DNA from: Paulinella micropora
Lineage: Eukaryota > Cercozoa > Imbricatea > Euglyphida
NCBI GenBank assembly: GCA_009731375.1
Contig: BJOX01000003.1
Coordinates: 606,236-633,934, forward strand
DNA: 27,699 bases
Direction of reading: 5' to 3'
Under the pieces are notes generated by a model. It saw only the letters and a list, made by a program, of their open reading frames with translations, made no database searches and was not told where the DNA came from. The translations under genes were made by a program, and so were the position numbers. Of this stretch, positions 18,245-26,680 are shown in pieces; the first letter of the stretch is position 1, and every line of letters begins with the position of its first letter.

Positions 18245-18311
18245 ATATACATAAATACGCGCGCGCGCGCGCGCGCGTGTGTGTGTGTGTGTATGTGTGT
18301 GTGTGTGTTGA
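18190..18311. repeat. (CA)n-(TA)n-(CG)n-(TG)n alternating tract, Z-DNA candidate
   Basis: CACACA, then TATATA, then an uninterrupted CG alternation of 20 nt at 18258-18277 leading directly into (TG)n. Long alternating purine-pyrimidine sequence with a (CG)10 core is a classic left-handed Z-DNA candidate. Confidence 0.9.
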
Positions 18312-18329
18312 AGCACGCATTTTTGTATT

Positions 18330-18428
18330 GACCTTCCACATCCACCATCTAGGGCTTTTGCAGGATTCTCTCTCTGACTCTCTCGCGCACGGGCTTCTGC
18401 TGTTAACAGGCGATCTGCCAATATACAT
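18330..18428 (-). pseudogene. Third fragment of the Ser/Arg repeat protein
   Basis: In the minus frame starting at 18428 the sequence reads GRSPVNSRSPCARESERES and then a KSPRWW segment. This resembles the SRSPCNSKSPRRSTETE unit found across the (GATA)n tract at 18578-18681, and the DNA at 18390-18418 is visibly similar to 18613-18641. It looks like part of the same repeat protein displaced into another frame by the intervening microsatellite. Confidence 0.35.
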
Positions 18429-18430
18429 AA

Positions 18431-18509
18431 GTTAGATAGATAGGTAGGTGTAGGTAGGTAGGTAGGTAGGTAGATAGGTAGATAGGTAGGTAGGTAGATA
18501 TATAGATAT

Positions 18510-18552
<43 letters not shown>

Positions 18553-18577
18553 TATAGATAGATATAAGATAGATAGA
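18431..18577. repeat. (GTAG)n/(GATA)n microsatellite
   Basis: About 145 nt of GTAG and GATA tetranucleotides separating two fragments of the repeat protein. Reading through it on the minus strand gives only IYLS repeats. Confidence 0.95.
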
Positions 18578-18681
18578 TAGACATACTTCGGTTCGGTCTC
18601 TGTAGAACGGCGTGGACTTTTGCTGTTGCAAGGTGATCTACTCTGTTCTGTCTCTAGAGATAGGCGCGGACCTAGATGCAT
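18578..18681 (-). pseudogene. Second fragment of the Ser/Arg repeat protein
   Basis: In the frame of 18681 this encodes RLSLETEQSRSP then NSKSPRRSTETEP, clear relatives of the PRRSLETEQ units upstream. It lies between the (GTAT)n tract at 18677-18745 and the (GATA)n tract at 18431-18577. It is in a different frame from the main repeat ORF, whose own frame stops at 18640-18638. A change in microsatellite length not divisible by three would explain this. Confidence 0.45.
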
Positions 18682-19766
18682 GCATGCATGTATGTATGTA
18701 TGTATGTATGTATGTATGTATGTATGTATGTATGTCTGTATGTATACTTTTGCTCCTTTTGCCAGTTGTTCCTGTCGGGCTTCTACTGCTGGAGTGCTTG
18801 CCCGAAGGAGTTATCCTGCCAGTCGGTTGCTCACCCTCTACAGACCTCCGTGGCTGTACTGTCTCTAAAGATCGCCGTGGTTGCTCACTCTCTAAAGAAC
18901 ACCGGGGATGTTCCGTCTCTAAAGACCTTCGTGGTTGTCGAGGGCTCCTGCTGCCCTCAGTGTCTATCGAGAGCAGAAGAGCTGGCTTGCGCTTACTCGA
19001 TCCAGGGGCTCTGCTAATTAACTCGGTGCTGTCGAAGGCACGACGAGGCGACTTTGCGCTATTCGAGCGGGGAGTTCTGCCATTTGCTTCGGGCTCTAAG
19101 CAGCGAGACTTTATGGACCGGGGAGTTAACGTTCTGCCATTCGCTGAATTGTCTAAGGAGCGGCGAGGAGAGGAAGTAATGCTGGGTACTTCGGTTTCTA
19201 AACAGTGTCGCGGGGTTCTGTTTGAAATCGAGTGAGTGGCGAAAGTTATGGTGATTGGTTGTTCAATTTCAATCCAATTTCGCGATATTCTGCTTGAAAC
19301 AGACCCAGGAGTGAGAGTCATATTGGTTGCCTGTTCGGTTTCTTTGTCTTTTATCTGATGCGGGATTCTGTTGTTCGGTTCAGTATCTAAGGAAGACCGC
19401 AGACGAGGTGTTAACGTTCTGCTGTTGGACGTTGGCTGTTCGGTTTCTTTGTCTTTTATCTGATGCGGGATTCTGTTGTTCGGTTCAGTATCTAAGGAAG
19501 ACCGCAGTCGAGGTGTTAACGTTCTGCTGTTGGACTCAGTTAGATCTAAGGAACGGCGAGGCAGTTTTCCATCCGCAGGTTCGGTGTTAATGTCTATTGT
19601 CCCGAGTCTCCGTATGGTGCTCCTCAGCGATGTGCTGTCTAAGGAACTAGAAGTGCTCCTCAACGATGCGCTGTCTAAGGAAATAGAAGTGCTCCTCAAC
19701 GATGTGCTGTCTAAGGAACCAGAATTGCGGCCGCCTGGACTTCCGTTGTCCGGCTCTGTGTCTAAC
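18638..19766 (-). CDS. Ser/Arg/Thr-rich tandem-repeat protein
   Basis: A minus-strand frame open from the (GATA)n tract at 19767 to a stop at 18640-18638, about 370 codons. It has no known catalytic domain. It is built from related units: four 9-residue units (PRRSLETEH, PRCSLESEQ, PRRSLETVQ, PRRSVEGEQ), three 12-residue units (such as LRSTSISLDSAS), and a 35-residue unit duplicated in tandem. Degenerate relatives containing SLDTEPNNR or SPRRSLDNS lie throughout. The 9-, 12- and 35-residue periods are all exact codon multiples, and units vary while keeping the SL[DE][TS] core, which supports coding. The start is not visible; the first ATG in the frame is internal. The last ~30 residues read through (GTAT)n as HTYI repeats and are probably out of the original frame. 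Such sequences are usually disordered and may be phosphorylated. Confidence 0.5.
18677..18745. repeat. (GTAT)n microsatellite
   Basis: About 65 nt of GCAT/GTAT repeats at the 3' end of the repeat-protein ORF. It marks the point at which the repeat motif changes reading frame. Confidence 0.95.
18828..18935 (-). repeat. 27-bp tandem repeat, 4 units
   Basis: Units at 18828-18854, 18855-18881, 18882-18908 and 18909-18935 share TCTCTAAAGA and CCGTGGT-type ends. They encode the 9-residue PRRSLETEx units on the minus strand. Confidence 0.92.
19331..19535 (-). repeat. 105-bp in-frame tandem duplication
   Basis: The block starting CTGTTCGGTTTCTTTGTC at 19331 recurs at 19436. The two copies differ at one clear position (AGACGAGG versus AGTCGAGG) over about 100 bp. 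The period is 35 codons, so the frame of the repeat protein is kept. Confidence 0.95.
19617..19724 (-). repeat. 36-bp tandem repeat, 3 units
   Basis: Units 19617-19652, 19653-19688 and 19689-19724 (GTGCTCCTCA..., GCTGTCTAAGGAA...) differ at a few positions. They encode the LRSTS-SLDS 12-residue units on the minus strand. Confidence 0.95.
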
Positions 19767-19824
19767 GATAGATAGATAGACAGATAGATAGATAGGTAGA
19801 TAGATAGATAGATAGATAGATAGG

Positions 19825-19872
<48 letters not shown>

Positions 19873-19972
19873 AGATAGATAGATAGATAGATAGATTCTC
19901 GACCTAGATTGTGCATGTATGTATGTATGCATGCATGTATGTATGTATGTATGTATGTATGTATGTATACAG
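19767..19972. repeat. (GATA)n and (GTAT)n microsatellites
   Basis: About 130 nt of GATA/GTAG repeats to 19896, a short unique spacer, then (GTAT)n/(GCAT)n at 19912-19968. Minus-strand frames through it give only YLSI and HTYI repeats. Confidence 0.95.
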
Positions 19973-20009
19973 ATTGTAGAAATATACGTCGAATGATCCA
20001 ACCATTAAC

Positions 20010-20080
20010 TTGTCGATCCATCCATGCATTTATCCAACCATCCATCCACCCATCGATCAATTCATGAATCCATACATCAA
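20010..20080. repeat. (CCAT)n-like degenerate repeat
   Basis: Degenerate CCATCCATCCA and CATCAAT-type repeats over about 70 bp. Confidence 0.7.
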
Positions 20081-20087
20081 TATACTT

Positions 20088-20455
20088 ACTGTCGTCCTTC
20101 TGTCCTTTCTGTCCTTTTGTCCTTTCTGTCCTTATGCCCTTATGTCCTTTCTGTCCTTCTGCCTTTTTCCTGTGTCTTTCTGCCCTTTCTGTCGCTTCTG
20201 TACCGTCTGTTCTTTCTATTCTTTCCTTCCGTTCTTCTGCCCTTTCTGTCCTTTTGTCGTTCTGTCCGTATGTTCTTTTTGTCTTCTGCCATCATGTCCT
20301 TTTTTCATGCCCATCTGTCCTTCTGCCCTTCTGTCCTTCTGTCATTTTTCCACCTGTCCCTCTGTCATTTTTTTCCTTCTGCCCTTCTATCCTTCTGCCT
20401 TCATATCATGTTTTGCTTTTGTCCTTTTGTCCTTGTGTCCTTTCCTCCTGCTACC
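20088..20455. repeat. Degenerate pyrimidine-rich minisatellite (CTGTCCTTNT-like)
   Basis: About 370 bp of variations on CTGTCCTTTTGTCCTT with unit lengths near 9-11 bp. Because the units almost never form a stop, all three forward frames stay open with Phe/Cys/Leu/Ser-rich translations. These are not genes. Confidence 0.88.
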
Positions 20456-20514
20456 TGCAACAATCAGATTAGGGGCGGATGCAGCCCCGCAGAATGGTTC
20501 TTCACAAACCTACA

Positions 20515-20630
20515 CACGTACATACATACATATAGACATATATACATATATATATACATACATATATATATATACATATATACATACATTCATACATACA
20601 TACATATACATACATACATACACATTACAT
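20515..20630. repeat. (CATA)n/(TA)n microsatellite
   Basis: CATA and ATATACAT repeats over about 115 bp, followed by short ATTTAGATT-type repeats at 20660-20705. Confidence 0.9.
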
Positions 20631-20705
20631 GCATGACTTTACATGCATTACATATCACTATATAGATTACATTTAGATTGCATTTAGATTTTATTTAGAT
20701 TTGAT

Positions 20706-20992
20706 GACATGACATGACAGGAGATTATATGACCTTACATAACATTACATGACATTACCTGACATGAAATTACATTATATTATATCATTACATTACATTA
20801 CATTACATTATATTACATTACATTACATTGCATTACATTGCATTACATTGCATTACATTGCATTACATTACCTTGCATTACATTACATTGCACTTTACAT
20901 CATACACTAAATTGCATTACATCATACACTAAATTGCATATCACAGTAAATTACATACATTACCGTACATTGTATTACATACATTACATGGG
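20706..20992. repeat. (CATTA)n composite repeat, copy B
   Basis: Degenerate (CATTA)n whose core matches copy A at 15321-15545, including GAAATTACATTATATTATAT at 20766-20785 and the TTACCGTACATTGTATTA end segment. An internal ~25-bp unit (TACATCATACACTAAATTGC) is duplicated. As in copy A it ends with ATGGGAG and runs into a polypurine tract. Confidence 0.9.
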
Positions 20993-21186
20993 AGAAGGAG
21001 GAGGAGGAGGAGGAGGAAGAAGAAGAAGAAGAAGAAGAAGAAGAAGAAGAAGAAGAGGAGGAGGAGGAGGAGGAGGAGGAGGAAGAGGAGGAGGAGGAGG
21101 AAGGGGAGGAGGAGGAGGAAGGGGAGGAGGAGGAGGAGGAGGAGGAGAAGAAGAAGAAGAAGAAGAAGAAGAAGATGAAGATGAAG

Positions 21187-21217
<31 letters not shown>
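20993..21217. repeat. Polypurine (GGA/GAA)n tract
   Basis: About 225 nt almost free of pyrimidines on the plus strand (two GATGAAGATGAA interruptions near 21175). Long purine tracts of this kind have mirror symmetry and can form triplex (H-DNA). It ends in a (TAG)-type array. Confidence 0.92.
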
Positions 21218-21780
<563 letters not shown>

Positions 21781-22022
21781 ATATATATATACATATATAT
21801 ACATTATATATATAGTATATATATAACCTTTTTTAAAAATATTTTCAATCTATGTTATTTTATTTTAATATTTTAATATTTTTAATAATTTAATTTTTTA
21901 TTATTCTTGATAATTTGAGACGTAGGTCACAATCTAGTTATATCAGTAGCTCTTAAGCTAACGATTTGCATGGATGACCAGAAGTTAAATTTCTTTACTT
22001 CATTAAATCGAAGTCCTAGGCC

Positions 22023-22070
<48 letters not shown>

Positions 22071-22083
22071 AAGTAGTAGTAGT
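21781..22083 (+). mobile_element. LINE copy 1: 3' UTR fragment plus (TAG)n tail
   Basis: After a short AT-dinucleotide run, an AT-rich segment leads to the family core (GAGACGTAGGTCAC at 21917, then AGCTAACGATTTG and ATGGATGACCAGA). It ends CCTAGGCC, followed by (TAG)n from 22023. No RT sequence is present, so this copy is extremely 5'-truncated. Confidence 0.8.
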
Positions 22084-22394
22084 TATGTCATTTCATTTTT
22101 ACTTTTATTTCTTTATTTTATTTTTATTTTATTTTTAATACTTTCAATCTATTTTTATTTTATTTTAATATTTTTAATAACTTAATTTTCATTATTATAT
22201 TTTATTTTTATTTTATTTTTAATACTTTCAATATATTTTTATTTTATTTTAATATTTTTAATAACTTAATTTTCATTATTATTAATAATTTGAGAAGTAG
22301 GTCACCATCTAGTTATATCAATAGCTCTTGAGCTAACGATTTGTATGGATGACCAGAACTTAAATTTAACTTCATTAAATCGAAGGCTTAGGCC

Positions 22395-22454
<60 letters not shown>

Positions 22455-22517
22455 CAGTAGCAGTAGTGGTAGTAGTAGTAGTAGTAGTAGTAGGAGGAGG
22501 AGGAGGAGTAGGAGTAG

Positions 22518-22553
<36 letters not shown>

Positions 22554-22607
22554 TGGTAGTGGTAGTGGTAGTAGTAGTAGTAGTAGTAGTAGTAGGAGTA
22601 GGAGTAG

Positions 22608-22652
<45 letters not shown>
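22084..22652 (+). mobile_element. LINE copy 2: 3' UTR fragment plus (TAG)n tail
   Basis: Begins directly after the tail of copy 1. It contains an 84-bp tandem duplication of AT-rich sequence (AATACTTTCAAT at 22137 and 22221), the family core (GAGAAGTAGGTCACCATCTA at 22292), the CTTAGGCC end, and a long (TAG)n tail from 22395 with GGA/GGT/CAG variants. Confidence 0.82.
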
Positions 22653-22883
22653 CTTACTCAACATACTTAACATGTATAAATATAGCGTATGCATGGATGC
22701 ACACTCCCTTATTTACCCAGCCTTCAAGGCTTTCCTTCCCCTTCACTACAACAATATCTGACCAATCACAGCTGTTCATAACTACAACACTAGGCGGTCA
22801 TCAAAGAAACACATGTACAACGACTCAACGACGGGTCAATACAGCAGAGCAGCACAAGCACAATGGGATAAGCTGCCAGAGCA
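22653..22883 (+). pseudogene. Truncated non-LTR reverse transcriptase C-terminus
   Basis: Encodes the region starting LLNILNMYKYSVCMDAH of the LINE ORF. Relative to copy 4, a C-to-T change makes a TGA at 22759-22761 where copy 4 has CGA, so the frame is also interrupted by a nonsense codon. It is cut by the gap at 22884. Confidence 0.9.
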
Positions 22884-23247
22884 NNNNNNNNNNNNNNNNN
22901 NNNNNNNNNNNNNNNNNNNNNNNNNNNNNNNNNNNNNNNNNNNNNNNNNNNNNNNNNNNNNNNNNNNNNNNNNNNNNNNNNNNNNNNNNNNNNNNNNNNN
23001 NNNNNNNNNNNNNNNNNNNNNNNNNNNNNNNNNNNNNNNNNNNNNNNNNNNNNNNNNNNNNNNNNNNNNNNNNNNNNNNNNNNNNNNNNNNNNNNNNNNN
23101 NNNNNNNNNNNNNNNNNNNNNNNNNNNNNNNNNNNNNNNNNNNNNNNNNNNNNNNNNNNNNNNNNNNNNNNNNNNNNNNNNNNNNNNNNNNNNNNNNNNN
23201 NNNNNNNNNNNNNNNNNNNNNNNNNNNNNNNNNNNNNNNNNNNNNNN
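22884..23247. other. Assembly gap (364 N)
   Basis: Undetermined bases inside LINE copy 3. They would contain the end of the RT ORF and the start of the 3' UTR. Confidence 0.98.
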
Positions 23248-23299
23248 ATATATATATATTTGTTAATTCCATATATATTTATTATTATTGTTATTACTA

Positions 23300-23373
<74 letters not shown>

Positions 23374-23751
23374 GGGAGTACATAGGCCATTGGTCCTTTT
23401 CAATGGGCTGATTGGTATAAAGCTCCTAGAGTAATGTTCTATGCCGTCACTTCCTTTATTCCACCGATTGGTGTGGAGACTTTCCTTATGGAATGGAGGA
23501 CTGGATGCACATGGCCTTGTGGCTCAGCAATTGGCAGGAGATACATTATTATTATTATTATTTTATTTTAATATTTTTAATCTAAGTCATTTTATTTTAA
23601 TACTTTAAATTTTTTTTAATGATTTCTCATTATCTTTAATAACTTGAGACGTAGGTCACCATCTAGTTAAATCAATAGCTCTTGAGCTAACGATTTGTAT
23701 GGATCGACCAGAGGTTAAATTGTTAACTTCATTAAACCGAAGGCCTAGGCC

Positions 23752-23802
<51 letters not shown>

Positions 23803-23876
23803 CAGTAGCAGGAGTAGGAGTAGCAGTAGCAGTAGTAGGAGTAGGAGTAGGAGTAGGAGTAGTAGTAGTAGTAGTA

Positions 23877-25244
23877 CTAAAAATAACTAAAGTTATTGAA
23901 ATATATAAAGCTAAAGATAGAACGTTGCCTGAGAATTACAGACCTATCTCGCTACTGCCGATTATTGCTAAGGTCTTTGACACTATACTCAACAAGCAAC
24001 TGATGGCCCACCTTACCAGGTACGACATCCTCTCCCGAACTCAATACGCCTTCCGACCACACTCGAACACAACAATCACTACACAAACCATCTTAAATCA
24101 CATCCAAAACCTCAAAGGCTCAGGAAGGTATGTACTTGCTCTATTTATTGACCTATCGAAAGCCTATGACACTATAGATCATGAAACACTGATCCATAAA
24201 CTACGAAATAATATAAATTTTAGCGATAACACCACTACCTTTTTTAAATCATACCTCACAAAACGATACCAAACAGTATTTACCCAATATGCTCGTTCTT
24301 ATCCACGCAAGATCACACATGGGATCCCGCAAGGTAGCACACTCTCAACAACGCTCTTCATTCTATACATCAATGATATTATACTTTCACTAACACACGG
24401 GACAGTCTTTGCATACGCAGATGACACCACACTTATCATTGCTGCTAAGAATAAAGAACAACTCCAAGAGCAAGCACAAACTGATACAACGAACCTTGTC
24501 CACTATTTCTACAGACATAACCTAGTACCCAACCCCACCAAAACCACCTACACTATCTTCCACAAGCACGAACAGAAGGTGCAGCTCGACTTGACTATCG
24601 ACGGCAAGAGGCTCCAACAAGAACGAAAGGTAAAAGTATTAGGTACAATCATCCAAAGCAACCTGTCCTTCCGTGAACATATACAATCTATTATATTCCG
24701 CCTTCAACCATTCGTCCAAATGTTTCGTTATGTGAACAGCCTACTTCCCACTCACATCCTCCTCCAACTTTACTATGCACATGTATACCCCCTACTTATG
24801 TATGGTATCTCTATATGGGGATCTGATGACTACAACACCATTATACATCCACTCATTATCATCCAAAAACGTATAGTCCGTCTGATATGTCTCAAATCAT
24901 GGAGAACACCTACCAAGCCTCTTTTTGCCAAACTACGCTTACTCAACATACTTAACATGTATAAGTACAGCGTATGCATGGATGCACACTCCCTTATTTA
25001 CCCAGCCTTCAAGGCTTTCCTTCCCCTTCACTACAACAATATCCGACCAATCACAGCTGTTCATAACTACAACACTAGGCGGTCATCAAAGAAACACATG
25101 TACAACGACTCAACGACGGGTCAATACAGCAGAGCAGCACAAGCACAATGGGATAAGCTGCCAGAGCACCTAAGAGATATCTCATACAAAGTAGAATTCA
25201 AAAAGGAACTCAAAGCATATCTCTTAAGGATGCAAGAATCCTGA
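23877..25244 (+). CDS. Non-LTR retrotransposon reverse transcriptase (5'-truncated)
   Basis: An RT for target-primed reverse transcription of a LINE. The frame is open from the (TAG)n junction and reads straight into the RT start (TKVIEIYKAKDRTLPENYRP), with no initiating ATG. Numbering from 23925: fingers motif NYRPISLLPIIAKVFD (4-19), motif A FIDLSKAYD with D76, motif B HGIPQGSTLSTTLF (132-145), motif C YADD (164-167), motif D NLVPNPTKTTY and motif E-like KVLGTIIQSNLSF. The C-terminal region (GISIWGSDD, IIIQKRIVRLICLKSWRTPT, LLNILNMYKY) is typical of Jockey/CR1/L2/Rex1-related non-LTR elements. The stop is TGA at 25242-25244. Catalytic residues are intact, but the upstream endonuclease and any ORF1 are absent. 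Confidence 0.93.
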   Translation, partial: LKITKVIEIYKAKDRTLPENYRPISLLPIIAKVFDTILNKQLMAHLTRYDILSRTQYAFRPHSNTTITTQTILNHIQNLKGSGRYVLALFIDLSKAYDTIDHETLIHKLRNNINFSDNTTTFFKSYLTKRYQTVFTQYARSYPRKITHGIPQGSTLSTTLFILYINDIILSLTHGTVFAYADDTTLIIAAKNKEQLQEQAQTDTTNLVHYFYRHNLVPNPTKTTYTIFHKHEQKVQLDLTIDGKRLQQERKVKVLGTIIQSNLSFREHIQSIIFRLQPFVQMFRYVNSLLPTHILLQLYYAHVYPLLMYGISIWGSDDYNTIIHPLIIIQKRIVRLICLKSWRTPTKPLFAKLRLLNILNMYKYSVCMDAHSLIYPAFKAFLPLHYNNIRPITAVHNYNTRRSSKKHMYNDSTTGQYSRAAQAQWDKLPEHLRDISYKVEFKKELKAYLLRMQES

Positions 25245-25690
25245 CACTGCCTACGGGCCTAAAGAGGGCGTTGGACACCTCATCATCAGATGATACCTGA
25301 GTGTGGGACAAGTTCAGCGTTGATCACATCCTAAGCCGGAGTGTGGTTGGCCAAACCCCCTTGGGGAGTCACCTCGTGTCTACCAGCTTTTGCGAGTGCC
25401 ACCGTTATATATAGTACTGAGTGAGAATATAACACTTTCAACATATATATATAAATATATATATTATATATATTTATGTATATATATAATATATAGTACT
25501 GAGTGAGAATATAACTCTTTCAACATATATATATGTATATATATATATTATATTATTATATATATTTCCGTTTTTTTTTCTCGTTCCTCACTGAACTAGA
25601 ACTTTACTTTGACTTCATAAAAGATTAATCTAATATATATATATATATATATATATATCTATATATATCTATATATATATATACATCTAC
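25245..25690 (+). other. 3' UTR of LINE copy 4
   Basis: About 170 bp of moderately GC-rich unique sequence after the stop, then AT-dinucleotide-rich sequence with a duplicated AGTACTGAGTGAGAATATAAC motif, running into an N gap. No ORF. Confidence 0.75.
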
Positions 25691-25854
25691 NNNNNNNNNN
25701 NNNNNNNNNNNNNNNNNNNNNNNNNNNNNNNNNNNNNNNNNNNNNNNNNNNNNNNNNNNNNNNNNNNNNNNNNNNNNNNNNNNNNNNNNNNNNNNNNNNN
25801 NNNNNNNNNNNNNNNNNNNNNNNNNNNNNNNNNNNNNNNNNNNNNNNNNNNNNN
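25691..25854. other. Assembly gap (164 N)
   Basis: Undetermined bases inside the AT-rich 3' UTR of LINE copy 4. Confidence 0.98.
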
Positions 25855-26058
25855 TTTTAATATTTTTAATCTAAGTCATTTTATTTTAATACTTTAATAT
25901 TTTGATAATTTCTCATTACCTTTAATAACTTGAGACGTAGGTCACCATCTAGTTAAATCAATAGCTCTTGAGCTAACGATTTGTATGGATAGACCAGAGG
26001 TTAAATTGTTAACTTCATTAAACCGAAGGCCTAGGCCTAGTAGTAGTAGTAGTAGTAG

Positions 26059-26170
26059 AAGTAGAAGAAGAAGAAGAAGAGGAAGAGGAAGAGGAAGAGG
26101 AAAAGAAGAAGAGGACGAGGAAAAGAAGAAGAAGAAGAAAATGGGAGGAGAGAAGAGAAGAAGAATCTGG
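26059..26170. repeat. (GAA)n/(GGA)n purine tract
   Basis: The (TAG)n tail grades into GAA/GGA repeats, the same neighbour found upstream of the cluster at 20993-21217. Confidence 0.9.
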
Positions 26171-26680
26171 GTCAAAGTAGGGCCAGAAGAAGATAGCGAC
26201 AACAATAAAAGTGCTTCTACGTTTACAGTACGTACCATTTGAGAGGTCATTGACGAAACCGCTTTCAAACGCAGTCGCGTGTCTCGTACCGAGGGTGTTC
26301 GCAAACCTAGCCATCCAAAGAAGAAACCGTTGTATTGCAATGTTGATGCCCGCATTCCCACTTGCGAACCACTCATGTCATAAGTCATATACAATCAGGG
26401 GGATCTATCGTCTTCATCACCTGATCTGCCACAAAAGATTTAGGTTCAAAAATCGTGCGATTCCGAAACCAAGCATGATACGGGGTAACCCGGTAAGAAT
26501 CTTGTGCACAATGTTAAACATTCTGGGTTTAAACGCGGAAGCCGGCCAAGATTATCAACCTGGAAAAAAAGGCGTACCTCAAGACATGCATATGTCTTAT
26601 CAAGGAGGAAAAAAATGTGACGGCACGGTTTGGGGTGAATAACCATGCATATGACGAGTCATATGTCTTATCTCAAGAGT
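26171..26680. other. Unique sequence, no gene recognised
   Basis: About 500 bp of non-repetitive DNA. A 143-codon plus-strand ORF (26211-26642) starts without an ATG at its first codon and has no recognisable domain. GCATATG and CATATGTCTTATC motifs recur at 26588-26600 and 26646-26672. Confidence 0.4.

Larger units (their letters stand above)
22653..23876 (+). mobile_element. LINE copy 3: RT C-terminus, gap, 3' UTR and (TAG)n tail
   Basis: Starts abruptly in the tail of copy 2 with CTTACTCAACATAC. For 231 bp (22653-22883) it matches 24938-25168 of copy 4 with three differences. An N gap follows, then AT-rich DNA, an (ATT)n run (about 23304-23372), a ~170-bp unique 3' UTR segment, the family core (GAGACGTAGGTCACC at 23646), and a (TAG)n tail from 23752. 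Confidence 0.88.
23877..26058 (+). mobile_element. LINE copy 4: RT-bearing 5'-truncated element with (TAG)n tail
   Basis: Begins directly at the end of the copy 3 (TAG)n tail and carries the RT ORF to 25244. The 3' UTR has an 82-bp spaced repeat (AGTACTGAGTGAGAATATAAC, at about 25412 and 25494) and AT-rich sequence. After the N gap (25691-25854) come the family core (GAGACGTAGGTCACC at 25932), the GGCCTAGGCC end, and a (TAG)n tail from 26038. No endonuclease domain is present, so it is 5'-truncated just before the RT domain. Confidence 0.88.

Noticed and set aside
17852-18631. Overlapping ORFs with Cys-Val, His-Thr and Tyr-Leu-Ser-Ile repeats
   Set aside because: Translations of (TG)n, (CA)n and (GATA)n. 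Only the non-repeat fragments resembling the Ser/Arg repeat protein were kept.
20010-20665. Three overlapping ~200-codon plus-strand ORFs rich in Phe/Cys/Leu/Ser
   Set aside because: All three frames are open because the minisatellite unit lacks stop codons. They are composition artefacts.
23925-23927. TTG codon as RT start
   Set aside because: The RT frame is open and protein-like upstream to the (TAG)n junction at 23877. This is a 5' truncation rather than a genuine start.
26211-26642. 143-codon plus-strand ORF in unique DNA
   Set aside because: No ATG at its start, mixed composition, no motif, and flanked by repeats. Kept only as unique sequence.
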